Below are positions 6,271-15,247 of a stretch of 44,562 bases of DNA, one piece after another (positions within the stretch are counted from its first letter, which is position 1; the number at the start of each line of letters is the position of its first letter). A model generated the notes under the pieces. That model saw only the letters and a program-made list of their open reading frames with translations, was not told the DNA's origin and did no database searches. A program made the position numbers and the translations under genes. The DNA comes from an uncultured Pelagibacteraceae bacterium (GTDB lineage: Bacteria; Pseudomonadota; Alphaproteobacteria; Pelagibacterales; Pelagibacteraceae), in NCBI GenBank assembly GCA_902553465.1, contig CACDKW010000003.1:1-44562 (forward strand), given 5' to 3'.

Positions 6271-8697
6271 ATGGCATATAAAAGAAATATAAATAAATTA
6301 CCAATAATACCGAAAGGTGCGAAAAAACATAACGTAGTTTGTAATTACTGCATAGTTGGGTGTGGCTATCATGCTTATACCTGGAATGTAGGAGCAGATG
6401 GAACTACTACAAACAATATTTTTGGAGAAAATCTATCTGTTCAACAAGGAGCAGACTCTGATGCTTGGTATTCTCCATCAATGTGGAATATAGTTAAGCA
6501 AAATGGAAAAGATGTAAATATAGTAATAAAACCTGACAAAAATTGTGTGGTAAATAGTGGCTTAGGTTCTCCTAGAGGAGCAAGACAAGGTGAATTAAAT
6601 TATTCACAATCAACTAGTACACAATTACAAAGATTAACTGATCCTCTTGTTTATAGATATGGTCAACTTCAACCAACTTCGTGGGATGATGCTATCGGTT
6701 TAGTAGCAGATGTAACTAAAGCTGTAATTGATGACCAAGGGGAAGATGGTCTTTTTGTATCAGCTTTTGACCACGGTGGAGCCGGTGGTGGATATGAAAA
6801 TACATGGGGAACAGGAAAATTATATTTAGAATCAATGAAAATTAAAAATATAAGAATCCATAATAGACCTGCATATAACTCTGAAGTTCATGGAACAAGA
6901 GATATGGGAGTAGGTGAGTTAAATTATTGTTATGAGGATACTGAGCTTGCTGACACAATAGTTTCAGTAGGAGCTAATTCATTAGAGACTCAAACAAATG
7001 TTTATTTAAATCACTGGGTTCCAAACATGCGTGGAACATCAATGGATAAAAAGAAGAAACAATTACCAGGAGAAGACCATGCTCCAGCTAGAATGATTTT
7101 TGTTGATCCTAGAAGAACGGTGACAATAAATTCAGCAGAAGCAGAAGCGGGAAAAGAAAATGTAATGCATTTAGCGATTAATTCTGGAACAGATTTAGCG
7201 TTGTTCAATGCTTGGATGACTTATATCGACTCAAAAGGTTGGGTTGATAAAGATTTTATTAAGGCAAGCACAATGGATTACGATAAAATGGTTAAAGGAA
7301 ACAAAACTTCATTATCTGAAGCTGCAAAAATTACTGGATTAACTACAAAACAAATCCAACAGTCAGCTGAATGGATTGCAAAACCAAAAGGTAACAAAAG
7401 ACGAAGAACGTGCTTCGTTTACGAAAAAGGTCTGATTTGGGGTAATGATAATTACAGAACTAATTGTTCTCTAACTAACGTTGCAGCAGCAACCGGAAAT
7501 ATTGGAAGACCAGGTGGAGGATGTTGTAGAATGGGAGGACACCAGGAAGGATACTTTAGACCAGCAGATGGTTTTATATGGGAAGGAAATCCTGCTAAAC
7601 CCCCATATGTTGATAAGTTGCTTATAGAAGGAAAAGGTGGAGTGCACCATGTTTGGGCATGTGACCATTACAAAACAACTTTAAACGCTCATGAATTTAA
7701 GCGTGTATACAAAAAAAGAACTGACATAGTTAAAGATGCTATGAATGAAGTACCGCATGGTGATCGTAAAGCATTAGTTAAAGCTATTATGGGTGCTATT
7801 AAAAAAGGTGGTTTATTTTCAGTAGATGTAGATATTATCAAAGCAGACATTGCTGAAGCAGCTCATGTTATTTTACCAGCAGCAACATCTGGAGAAATGA
7901 ACTTAACGTCTATGAATGGAGAAAGAAGAATGAGATTGACGGAAAGATATATGGATCCTCCAGGTCAAGCATTGCCTGACTGCATCATTGCTTCAAAACT
8001 TGGAGAAGCAATGGGTTTCAGTGGTTATGGCTGGAAGACCGAAGAAGATGCTTTTATGGATGGCTACCACAATGGTACTGGAAAAATTGTAACTTATGAT
8101 AGATTAAGAGCTATGGGCAATAATGGTGTTCAAGAACCAGTTATTGATTATAAGGACGGCAAGTTAGTTGGTGTTAAACGTTTATACGCCGATGGAAAAT
8201 TCGACCGTCATGGCAAAGATCATAAAAAACTAATCTTTAAGGTGTCAAAATGGAGAGGTTTACAAGCTCCTGGAAAAGAAGCTCAGAAGAAGAAGTTTAA
8301 ATATTTGATCAATAATGGAAGAGCTAACCATGTATGGCAAAATGCTTATCTAGATAGAAAGAACCAATTTGTTACAGATAGATGGCCTTACCCATTCATT
8401 GAAATGAATCCATCTGATATGAAGAATATTGGAGTATCCGAAGGTGATTTAGTAGAAGTGTTTAATGACGATGGTTCAACACAGGCAATGGTTTATCCTA
8501 CGCCAACTGCAAAAAAGAAAGAAACATTTATGCTTTTCGCTTATCCTACAGGTGTTGTTGGAAACGTAGTAAACGATGGAGTAAACGAAGTAATTATTCC
8601 AAACTATAAACAAACTTGGGCAAATATAAGAAAATTAGCTAACAAACCATCTGGTGTTAACCACGTTAGCTTTAAGTCAAAGGAATACAAAATATAA
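6271..8697 (+). CDS. aioA: Arsenite oxidase large subunit AioA (molybdopterin, 3Fe-4S)
   Basis: Catalytic subunit of arsenite oxidase (DMSO reductase superfamily, bis-MGD cofactor), oxidising As(III) to As(V) in the periplasm. At 808 aa it is near the A. faecalis size. The N-terminal CNYCIVGCGYH gives C24, C27 and C31 for the 3Fe-4S cluster. The blocks RPAYNSEVHGTRDMGVGELN (H207, E216) and CRMGGHQEGY (R420, H424) appear to match the His/Glu and Arg/His residues around the arsenite pocket. FDHGGAGGGYENTWGTGKL, YEKGLIWGNDNY and MNLTSMNGERRMRL are strongly family-like. There is no signal of its own, so it presumably rides out with AioB. Shine-Dalgarno GGAGG precedes the ATG. Confidence 0.95.
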   Translation: MAYKRNINKLPIIPKGAKKHNVVCNYCIVGCGYHAYTWNVGADGTTTNNIFGENLSVQQGADSDAWYSPSMWNIVKQNGKDVNIVIKPDKNCVVNSGLGSPRGARQGELNYSQSTSTQLQRLTDPLVYRYGQLQPTSWDDAIGLVADVTKAVIDDQGEDGLFVSAFDHGGAGGGYENTWGTGKLYLESMKIKNIRIHNRPAYNSEVHGTRDMGVGELNYCYEDTELADTIVSVGANSLETQTNVYLNHWVPNMRGTSMDKKKKQLPGEDHAPARMIFVDPRRTVTINSAEAEAGKENVMHLAINSGTDLALFNAWMTYIDSKGWVDKDFIKASTMDYDKMVKGNKTSLSEAAKITGLTTKQIQQSAEWIAKPKGNKRRRTCFVYEKGLIWGNDNYRTNCSLTNVAAATGNIGRPGGGCCRMGGHQEGYFRPADGFIWEGNPAKPPYVDKLLIEGKGGVHHVWACDHYKTTLNAHEFKRVYKKRTDIVKDAMNEVPHGDRKALVKAIMGAIKKGGLFSVDVDIIKADIAEAAHVILPAATSGEMNLTSMNGERRMRLTERYMDPPGQALPDCIIASKLGEAMGFSGYGWKTEEDAFMDGYHNGTGKIVTYDRLRAMGNNGVQEPVIDYKDGKLVGVKRLYADGKFDRHGKDHKKLIFKVSKWRGLQAPGKEAQKKKFKYLINNGRANHVWQNAYLDRKNQFVTDRWPYPFIEMNPSDMKNIGVSEGDLVEVFNDDGSTQAMVYPTPTAKKKETFMLFAYPTGVVGNVVNDGVNEVIIPNYKQTWANIRKLANKPSGVNHVSFKSKEYKI

Positions 8698-8706
8698 AAA
8701 AATATT

Positions 8707-8738
8707 AGAGGCTAGAAATAAAATTCTAGCCTCTTTTT
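8707..8738 (+). terminator. Rho-independent terminator after aioA
   Basis: A perfect 11-bp stem, AGAGGCTAGAA (8707-8717) with TTCTAGCCTCT (8724-8734), has a 6-base loop and is followed by a T run. It lies between aioA and the cytochrome c start at 8749, so cytochrome c transcription is either read-through or from another start site. Confidence 0.9.
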
Positions 8739-8748
8739 CCCTTTTTTT

Positions 8749-9114
8749 ATGATAAAAAAAACTCTATTAGCTATTCTTTTATTTGTCTCAAATATAAACT
8801 TTTCAATAGCTGATATAGAATCTGGAAAAAAAGTATTCAATAAATGTAAAAGTTGTCATTCAATAAAGCAGGAAAAAAATAAACTTGGACCTCATTTAGT
8901 AAAAATTTTTGGAAGAAAAGCAGGGTCTATAGAAAATTTTAAATACTCTTCTGCTTTAAAAGATTCAGGAATAATTTGGAGCGAAGAAACTTTAAAAGGA
9001 TATTTAGCAAATCCAAGAAAATATATACCAGGAACTAAAATGAGTTTCGCTGGAATCAAAAATACCGACCAATTGAATCACTTAATTGAGTATTTAAAAA
9101 AAGATAGTAATTGA
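8749..9114 (+). CDS. Periplasmic class I cytochrome c, likely AioBA electron acceptor
   Basis: A 121-residue monohaem c-type cytochrome. A signal peptide covers about residues 1-21 (ending near FSIAD), the haem motif is C33-K-S-C36-H37, and M98 in PGTKMSF is the likely axial ligand. It resembles the small soluble cytochromes c552/c2-like that accept electrons from arsenite oxidase and pass them to the terminal oxidase. That partnership is inferred from its place directly after aioBA, where other aio clusters also carry a cytochrome c gene. The start lies 11 bases past the terminator stem-loop's T run and has no obvious Shine-Dalgarno. Confidence 0.9.
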   Translation: MIKKTLLAILLFVSNINFSIADIESGKKVFNKCKSCHSIKQEKNKLGPHLVKIFGRKAGSIENFKYSSALKDSGIIWSEETLKGYLANPRKYIPGTKMSFAGIKNTDQLNHLIEYLKKDSN

Positions 9115-9145
9115 ATAAAAAAAACTTTTATGATTAAATTAAACT

Positions 9146-10135
9146 ATGTTAATTGATCCTTTTAAACGAAAAATTTCATACATAAGAATTTCAGTTACAG
9201 ATAGGTGTGATTTTAGATGTACTTATTGTATGCCTGAAAAAATGCAATTTTTACCCAAGAAAGATTTACTTACATTAGAGGAATTAGAAAGACTAGGTAA
9301 TGTCTTTATAGACCTTGGAGTTAAAAAATTAAGAATTACAGGAGGAGAGCCTCTTGTTAGAAAAGATATTATGAATTTATTTAAAGGTATTGGAAAAAGA
9401 ATTGGAAATGGTTTAGAAGAACTAACATTAACTACTAACGGATCACAGTTAGAAGACTATGCAGATGAACTTTTTGAAATTGGAGTAAGAAGAATAAATA
9501 TTTCATTAGACACTCTAGAAAAAAATAAATTTAAACTTATTACTAGATTAGGTAATTTTGAAAAAGTAATGAGAGGAATTATGAGAGCAAAAAAGACGGG
9601 AATGAAAGTAAAGATTAATACAGTTGCACTTAAAGGGGTTAATGATATGGAGATTATAAAGTTAGTAAAATGGTGTGGTGAAAATCAGTTTAATTTAACT
9701 TTTATTGAAGTGATGCCAATGGGAGAAATTGGAGAAAAAAGAATTAATCAATTTATGCCTTTGACAGAAGTCAAAGAGTTACTCGGTAGTCATTTTACAT
9801 TAAATAATGATCCAATGAAAACTGGTGGACCTGCTACTTATATGCATTGCGAAGAAACAAAACAAAAAATTGGTTTTATAACTCCACTGACACATAATTT
9901 TTGTGAATCTTGTAATAGAGTAAGAATTACCTGCACAGGAAATATGTACATGTGTTTAGGTCAAGAGGATAAAGAAGATTTAAAAAAACCTCTAAGAGAA
10001 AGCAAAAATGATAATGTTTTAAAAGATGTAATTTATAAAGCAATTTTAAGAAAACCAAAAGGACACGACTTTGTAATAGATAGAGAAGAAAAAGAAAAGC
10101 ATGTTCCAAGACATATGAGTGTCACTGGCGGATAA
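9146..10135 (+). CDS. moaA: GTP 3',8-cyclase MoaA (radical SAM)
   Basis: Radical-SAM enzyme that begins molybdenum cofactor synthesis from GTP. The N-terminal cluster motif is C21-x3-C25-x2-C28 ([13 protein letters not shown]). The C-terminal second cluster has the C-x2-C-x13-C pattern ([11 protein letters not shown] through MYMC). The protein ends in Gly-Gly (MSVTGG), as active MoaA does. It is 329 aa, the normal length. It stands apart from moaCDE at the other end of the arsenite oxidase genes, so the aio genes are flanked on both sides by Moco synthesis genes. Confidence 0.96.
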   Translation: MLIDPFKRKISYIRISVTDRCDFRCTYCMPEKMQFLPKKDLLTLEELERLGNVFIDLGVKKLRITGGEPLVRKDIMNLFKGIGKRIGNGLEELTLTTNGSQLEDYADELFEIGVRRINISLDTLEKNKFKLITRLGNFEKVMRGIMRAKKTGMKVKINTVALKGVNDMEIIKLVKWCGENQFNLTFIEVMPMGEIGEKRINQFMPLTEVKELLGSHFTLNNDPMKTGGPATYMHCEETKQKIGFITPLTHNFCESCNRVRITCTGNMYMCLGQEDKEDLKKPLRESKNDNVLKDVIYKAILRKPKGHDFVIDREEKEKHVPRHMSVTGG

Positions 10136-10186
10136 ATCAGAAATTCATAACTTTCATTTAAATATAAAATAATATGTATTTTTCTT

Positions 10187-11023
10187 ATGGATAAAATTTT
10201 AAGTGAAAGTGAAGTAGAGAATTTTAAAAAGGATGGGGCAGTATTTTTAAAAGGAAAATTTGATACTAGCTGGATAAAAAAACTTCAAAAAGGCATAGAA
10301 AAAGATATAAAAAATCCAAGCCCAAGATTTAAATCTCATACATTAGAAAAAGGTGCTCCGGCTTATTTAGAAGATTATTGGACTTGGCACTTAGTACCAG
10401 AATTTAAAGATTTTGTATTCAATTCACCCTATGCAAAAATAGCATCAGAGTTAATGTCTGCAAAAAAAATAAATCTTGTTATGGATAATTGGTTTTTAAG
10501 AGAAGGTGGATCTAAATCTAAAACTCCCTTTCATCATGATGTTAGTTATTTTGACATGGAGGGCACGATGTGTGTTCTTTGGCTACCACTTCAACCAAGC
10601 AAAAAAGATGAGGGTGTTGCTTGGGTAAAAGGATCACATTTATGGAATAAATTATTTTTAAGAGTTCTCTTTAAAGATGGTCACAAGATAGAAGGTGACG
10701 AATGCATAATTAATGGAAAAAAATATGAAACTCCTCCAGATATTTTAGGAAATAAAGAGAAATATGAATTTTTAAATTGGGATTGTGATTTGGGAGACTG
10801 TGTAATTTTTGACATGAGAACACTTCATGGTGCTCTTAGCCCATCTATACCAAACAAAACGTTAAGTCGTTATACATTAAGAGTAGCAAAAGAAGATGCA
10901 AAAATAAGTTATATTGGAGATTGGACTAGTTATAATTATAGAAAAGCCATGCAAGACGCTGGATATAAAAATGGCGACCCTTTAGGGGGCGAAATGTTTC
11001 CGACTTTATATGAAGCCATCTAA
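10187..11023 (+). CDS. Phytanoyl-CoA dioxygenase (PhyH) family oxygenase
   Basis: A 278-residue member of the PhyH family of Fe(II)/2-oxoglutarate-dependent oxygenases. The facial triad looks intact: HHDVSYF gives the H-x-D pair near residue 118 and MRTLHGALSPS supplies the distal His, with a downstream Arg (LSRYTLR) for 2-oxoglutarate. Many marine bacteria carry such genes for hydroxylating or demethylating small substrates; the substrate here is unknown. It is a single gene closed by a strong hairpin and convergent with the GYD protein gene. Confidence 0.85.
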   Translation: MDKILSESEVENFKKDGAVFLKGKFDTSWIKKLQKGIEKDIKNPSPRFKSHTLEKGAPAYLEDYWTWHLVPEFKDFVFNSPYAKIASELMSAKKINLVMDNWFLREGGSKSKTPFHHDVSYFDMEGTMCVLWLPLQPSKKDEGVAWVKGSHLWNKLFLRVLFKDGHKIEGDECIINGKKYETPPDILGNKEKYEFLNWDCDLGDCVIFDMRTLHGALSPSIPNKTLSRYTLRVAKEDAKISYIGDWTSYNYRKAMQDAGYKNGDPLGGEMFPTLYEAI

Positions 11024-11050
11024 CTTCCAGTTTTTTTGAACTGGAAGTTA
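11021..11050. terminator. Bidirectional terminator between PhyH and GYD genes
   Basis: A 12-bp perfect stem, TAACTTCCAGTT (11021-11032) with AACTGGAAGTTA (11039-11050), overlaps the PhyH stop codon. Its loop is mostly T and flanking AT sequence lies on both sides. It sits between convergent genes and can serve both strands. Confidence 0.8.
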
Positions 11051-11062
11051 AATATCTATTTT

Positions 11063-11386
11063 TTATTTACCAGGTTCTTTATATCCTGAAGCCATTTTCT
11101 TAGCAGTCTCAGCAATTTTATTCAGATCTACATCTTCTAAAATTGTAAAATCAGAAACAGCTCCACTTCCTACGGCAGTCATTGCAGCAGCAGCACATTG
11201 TTCAAAAGTACCTTCTATTTCTGCCATAAAATCATACTTACCTCTTAGTCCAGCATAACGAGTCACTTTTGCTCCAACTGAAGCAGCTAATGCAGATGTA
11301 GCTGCTTTTCTATCTGTACCTGGATTGCTTATAAATCCAGCTAGACCTTTTGCAGTGTAACATCCTAATGTTATAAATTTAGCCAT
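11063..11386 (-). CDS. GYD domain protein
   Basis: A 107-residue protein of the GYD family (small dimeric ferredoxin-like fold), with the name-giving block in GLRGKYDFMAEIEG near residues 66-80 and an N-terminal KFITLGCYTAKGL strand. Function in the family is unknown. The strong Shine-Dalgarno AAAGGAGAAATCA precedes the ATG, and its codons are richer in Ala and Gly than neighbouring genes, suggesting high expression. It is divergent from the aldehyde dehydrogenase operon. Confidence 0.88.
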   Translation of the reverse strand: MAKFITLGCYTAKGLAGFISNPGTDRKAATSALAASVGAKVTRYAGLRGKYDFMAEIEGTFEQCAAAAMTAVGSGAVSDFTILEDVDLNKIAETAKKMASGYKEPGK

Positions 11387-11479
11387 TGATTTCTCCTTTT
11401 ATTATTTGAAACATTAAAACATATTTGTTAAAATTTTGTTAATTTTTTTATAATCAACTTCAGGTTAAATTTTAAAATT

Positions 11480-12922
11480 ATGTATGAAAAATTTGGACAA
11501 TTTATTGATGGTAAATGGCAACAGTCGTCTGACAAATCAACATACGAAGTTATTAATCCGGCTAATGAAGAAGTCATAGGTCACGCATCAAAAGCAACAC
11601 CAGTTGATGTTGATAAAGCATTAAAGTCTGCTGCGAAGGGTCTAGAAGTTTGGAAGCAAACACCACCCTGGCAAAGATCTTATATTATTAGAAAAATAGC
11701 AGACAAGATGAGAGAAAAACAAGATGTTCTAGCAAAATGGATGACACTTGAAGTAGGTAAACCATTTGCAGAAGCAAAAGGTGAAGTTGGTGGAGCAGCA
11801 GATATTTTTGAGTGGAACGCTGAAGAAACAAAAAGAATTTATGGACAAACAGTTGAGAGCAGATTTGCAGATACAAGAGTGCATGTTTATTATCAACCAA
11901 TAGGAGTTGTTGCAGCACTAACACCATGGAATTTCCCTTTAGTTTTGTCTGCAAGAAAAATTTCAACAGCTTTAGCAGCTGGATGTTCAGTAATAGTTAA
12001 GCCAGATGTTATAACTCCAGGTACAGTAATGGAACTTGTTGATATATGTAAAGAATGCGGAGTTCCTGCGGGAGTGGTAAATTTATTATCCGGAGACCCT
12101 CCTAGTATTGCACAACAATTAATTTCATCAGATATTATTAAAAAAATTTCAGTAACTGGTTCAACAAGGGTTGGAAAATTAATTCTTAAACAAGCAGCAG
12201 AAAAAGTACAAAGAGTTACCATGGAACTTAGTGGTCATTCTCCATTCATTGTTTTTGATGACGCAGATATTAAAAAAGCAACTGATATGGCAATAACTGC
12301 AAAATTTAGAAATAATGGACAAGTATGTATTTCCCCAAATAGATTTTACATTCAAGAAAGCAAAAAAGATGAATTTGTTAAATTATTTGTCGAAAAAACA
12401 AAAAAATTAAAAATAGGTGATGGTATGGATCCTAATGTTCAACTTGGTCCTTTAACAACAAAAAAAAGATTAAATGAAGTAGAGGAACTAGTTGAAACTA
12501 CAAAAAAAGAAGGTGCAAAAGTACTATTAGGTGGAAAAAGACCCGCTGGATTTAATAAAGGTTATTACTATGAACCAACAGTTTTCGACAATGTAAAGGA
12601 TGATTTTACAATTATGAGAGTAGAACCATTCGGTCCATTGGTGCCAATGCTATCTTTTAAATCATTTGATGAGGTGGTTGAAAGAGCTAATAATAATGAC
12701 TTAGGTCTTAGTAGCTATATATGCACAAATTCCATGGAAAAAGCGCACAGAGCTTCAGAGCTAATGGAAACAGGAACAGTTGCGGTTAATACGCCTTTGG
12801 TAGCAATAGCAGAAGCACCTTTTGGCGGTATTAAACAAACTGGTTACGGAAGAGAAGGTGGCTCGATGGCTATTAAAGATTATTTAAATATAAAATATAC
12901 ACACCTTGGCATCAAAGGTTAG
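11480..12922 (+). CDS. NAD(P)-dependent aldehyde dehydrogenase
   Basis: A 480-residue aldehyde dehydrogenase. Visible motifs are the coenzyme-binding VTGSTRVGK, the general-base Glu in MELSGHSPFIVFDDAD (about residue 250) and the nucleophile Cys in NNGQVCISPNRF (about residue 285). The length and the DAD and GYGREGG blocks resemble succinate-semialdehyde/lactaldehyde dehydrogenases. Immediately downstream are an HpaI-type aldolase, which releases an aldehyde plus pyruvate, and a FAH-type hydrolase. A role in oxidising the aldolase product is therefore the simplest inference. Exact substrate not assignable. Confidence 0.93.
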   Translation: MYEKFGQFIDGKWQQSSDKSTYEVINPANEEVIGHASKATPVDVDKALKSAAKGLEVWKQTPPWQRSYIIRKIADKMREKQDVLAKWMTLEVGKPFAEAKGEVGGAADIFEWNAEETKRIYGQTVESRFADTRVHVYYQPIGVVAALTPWNFPLVLSARKISTALAAGCSVIVKPDVITPGTVMELVDICKECGVPAGVVNLLSGDPPSIAQQLISSDIIKKISVTGSTRVGKLILKQAAEKVQRVTMELSGHSPFIVFDDADIKKATDMAITAKFRNNGQVCISPNRFYIQESKKDEFVKLFVEKTKKLKIGDGMDPNVQLGPLTTKKRLNEVEELVETTKKEGAKVLLGGKRPAGFNKGYYYEPTVFDNVKDDFTIMRVEPFGPLVPMLSFKSFDEVVERANNNDLGLSSYICTNSMEKAHRASELMETGTVAVNTPLVAIAEAPFGGIKQTGYGREGGSMAIKDYLNIKYTHLGIKG

Positions 12923-12927
12923 TTAAA

Positions 12928-13692
12928 TTGAGAAAAAATAAACTAAAAAAATTATTTAAAGAAGGAAAAGCAGCCATTAATGGATGGATAGAAATTCCTA
13001 GTTCATTCTCTGCTGAAACAATGGCTCATCAAGGGTGGGACTCATTAACAATAGATATGCAACATGGTGCAGTAAGCCAATCAGATATTTTACAAATCTT
13101 TCAAGCAATCTCAACAACAGATGTTGTTCCTATGGCACGGCTAAACTGGAATGAGCCAGGTCAGATAATGAAAGTTCTCGATTATGGGGCTTACGGAATA
13201 ATTTGTCCAATGGTAAGCAATAAAAGCCAGGCGGAAAAATTTGTTCAAGCTTGTATGTATCCACCAAAAGGTTATAGAAGCTTTGGTCCTACAAGAGGTT
13301 TTATGTATGGAGGAAATGATTATGTTGATCATGCAAATGATGAAATTTTAAAAATTGCAATGATAGAAACAAAAGAGGCTTTAAATGAATTAGATAAAAT
13401 AATGAAAACTCCAGGTCTAGATGGAGTATACATTGGCCCTGCAGACCTAAGTTTAGCAATAGGAGAAAAACCTGGTTTTGACAAACCAGAAGGTCATCCA
13501 ACTTATGAGCAAATTTTAAATATTTTAAAGTGCGCAAAAAAAAACAATATAGTAGCTGGAATTCATAATGCCACACCAGAATACGCAAAAAAAATGATTA
13601 ATATTGGATTTCAAATAGTAACAGTTGGTAGCGACAAAATATTTATGAGTGAGGGTGCTAAATCAATTGTAAATAGGATTAAAAATAAATGA
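12928..13692 (+). CDS. HpcH/HpaI-type aldolase
   Basis: A 254-residue class II pyruvate aldolase of the HpaI (2-oxo-4-hydroxy acid) family. Conserved blocks are LTIDMQHGAV, PMARLNWNEPGQIMKVLDYGAYGIICPMV, the RSFGPTR segment and GVYIGPADLSLAIG. The start is TTG at 12928, five bases after the aldehyde dehydrogenase stop. It overlaps the FAH gene by 4 bases. It probably cleaves a 4-hydroxy-2-oxo acid to pyruvate and an aldehyde, the latter for the upstream dehydrogenase. Confidence 0.9.
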   Translation: MRKNKLKKLFKEGKAAINGWIEIPSSFSAETMAHQGWDSLTIDMQHGAVSQSDILQIFQAISTTDVVPMARLNWNEPGQIMKVLDYGAYGIICPMVSNKSQAEKFVQACMYPPKGYRSFGPTRGFMYGGNDYVDHANDEILKIAMIETKEALNELDKIMKTPGLDGVYIGPADLSLAIGEKPGFDKPEGHPTYEQILNILKCAKKNNIVAGIHNATPEYAKKMINIGFQIVTVGSDKIFMSEGAKSIVNRIKNK

Positions 13693-14531
13693 AATTATTA
13701 AGAGTTGGTGAAAAAGGAAATGAAAAACCAGCTATATTAGATAGTAATAATGTGATTAGAGATTTAAGCTCTAATATTAGAGATTTTAATTCAGATAATT
13801 TAAAACTTGAAACAATTGCCAAATTAAAAAATATAAATTTAGAAACATTACCCATAATAAAAAATAGTGAAAGAATTGGCTCTTGTATAAGCAAACCAGG
13901 AAAATTTGTTGCAATAGGACTAAATTATTCTGATCATGCAAAAGAAACAGGAGCAAAACCACCAACAGAACCTATAGTTTTTATGAAAGCGACAAGTAGT
14001 ATTACAGGGCCGAATGACGATATAGAAATGCCAAAAGATTCTTCTAAATTAGATTGGGAAGTAGAGTTAGCAATAGTTATTGGAAAAGAAGCAAAAAATA
14101 TTACTGAGAAAGAAGCGCCAAATCACATATTGGGCTACTGTATTGTTAATGATGTTAGTGAAAGAGAATGGCAAATTGAGAAATTAGGACAGTGGGTTAA
14201 AGGAAAATCGGGAGATACATTTGGACCAACAGGTCCATATTTAGTAACCAAAGATGAAATTTCTGATATCAATAATTTGAATTTAAATTTAGAAGTTAAT
14301 GGAAAAAAAATGCAAGCTGGAAACACAAAGAATATGATTTTCAATACAAATTTTTTAATTTCTTATTTAAGTAAGTTTATGTCTTTACAACCAGGAGATT
14401 TGATTACAACAGGAACACCAGCAGGGGTTGGAATGGGTATGAAGCCACAAGTATTTTTAAAATCAGGTGACAATATTAAATTAAGCATAGACTTTTTAGG
14501 CGAACAAAATTCAAAAGTTGTAGTCAAATAA
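13689..14531 (+). CDS. Fumarylacetoacetate hydrolase (FAH) family protein
   Basis: A 280-residue FAH-fold enzyme. The catalytic-site block GLNYSDHAKETG, the metal-binding LDWEVELAIVIG (E-x-E) and the late LQPGDLITTGTPAGVG motif are all present. Family members are C-C hydrolases, decarboxylases or tautomerases of oxo acids (for example HpaG in homoprotocatechuate breakdown). ATGA overlaps the aldolase stop, so the two are translationally coupled. With the aldolase and aldehyde dehydrogenase it forms what looks like a minimal lower oxo-acid pathway. Confidence 0.9.
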   Translation: MKLLRVGEKGNEKPAILDSNNVIRDLSSNIRDFNSDNLKLETIAKLKNINLETLPIIKNSERIGSCISKPGKFVAIGLNYSDHAKETGAKPPTEPIVFMKATSSITGPNDDIEMPKDSSKLDWEVELAIVIGKEAKNITEKEAPNHILGYCIVNDVSEREWQIEKLGQWVKGKSGDTFGPTGPYLVTKDEISDINNLNLNLEVNGKKMQAGNTKNMIFNTNFLISYLSKFMSLQPGDLITTGTPAGVGMGMKPQVFLKSGDNIKLSIDFLGEQNSKVVVK

Positions 14532-14539
14532 AATAAATT

Positions 14540-15247
14540 ATGCTTGAATTATTTATTGCTTTGGGTGCAGGATTAATTAGTTTTTTATCACCCTGTGTTT
14601 TACCTCTTATTCCAGGTTATATTTCTTATATTTCTGGAAGTTCACTTAATGAATTAATTGAGAAAAAAAATATTAATTTAATACCGATCATTTTATTTAC
14701 TGTTGGTTTTTCTATTGTATTTATAATTTTTGGAGCAGCATCAACTTTTTTGGGTCAATTGTTACTTCAAAATTCTTTCGAATTAAGAATACTAGCAGGA
14801 GTTATTATTATTATTTTTTCACTCCATATTATAGGTGTAATAAATTTAAAGTTTTTGAATTATGAAAAAAGAATTCAAACAAATACTAATAAAAATATAT
14901 TTAGCCCTATACTTATCGGAGCTGCTTTTGGTTTTGGATGGACTCCTTGCATTGGTCCAATTTTAGGTTCTATTTTAGCTTTAGCAGCAACAGAAGAGAG
15001 CATTAATAAAGGAATACTACTATTATTTTTTTACTCATTAGGTTTAGCTATTCCATTTATTTTGTCAGGATATTTAATACAAAGATTTTTGATATTTTCT
15101 AAAAACTTTAAAAAAAATATTAATTTAGTATCAAAAATTGGTGGATTGATTTTACTTATTACAGGTATTTTGATTTTAACAAATCAACTACAAGTTTTGG
15201 GATATTATATTTTAAATATATTTCCGTTTTTACAAAAGTTTGGTTAA
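14540..15247 (+). CDS. CcdA/DsbD-type thiol-disulfide transmembrane protein
   Basis: A 235-residue integral membrane protein with about six hydrophobic segments. It has the paired cysteines of the CcdA/DsbD family, one in FLSPCVLPLIPGYISY (helix 1) and one in GFGWTPCIGPILGS (helix 4). Such proteins carry reducing equivalents across the inner membrane for cytochrome c maturation or periplasmic thiol repair. It follows the FAH gene by 8 bases and is probably co-transcribed, though a functional tie is unclear. Its 3' end overlaps the convergent DMT transporter gene by 4 bases. Confidence 0.88.
   Translation: MLELFIALGAGLISFLSPCVLPLIPGYISYISGSSLNELIEKKNINLIPIILFTVGFSIVFIIFGAASTFLGQLLLQNSFELRILAGVIIIIFSLHIIGVINLKFLNYEKRIQTNTNKNIFSPILIGAAFGFGWTPCIGPILGSILALAATEESINKGILLLFFYSLGLAIPFILSGYLIQRFLIFSKNFKKNINLVSKIGGLILLITGILILTNQLQVLGYYILNIFPFLQKFG

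Noticed and set aside
6271-8697. AioA as a formate dehydrogenase or nitrate reductase
   Set aside because: The cluster is C-x2-C-x3-C (3Fe-4S type) and the conserved blocks match arsenite oxidase. No Cys or selenocysteine Mo ligand block is visible.
11688-12222. Two long minus-strand open frames inside the aldehyde dehydrogenase gene
   Set aside because: Both are antisense shadows of a full-length conserved enzyme and resemble no family.
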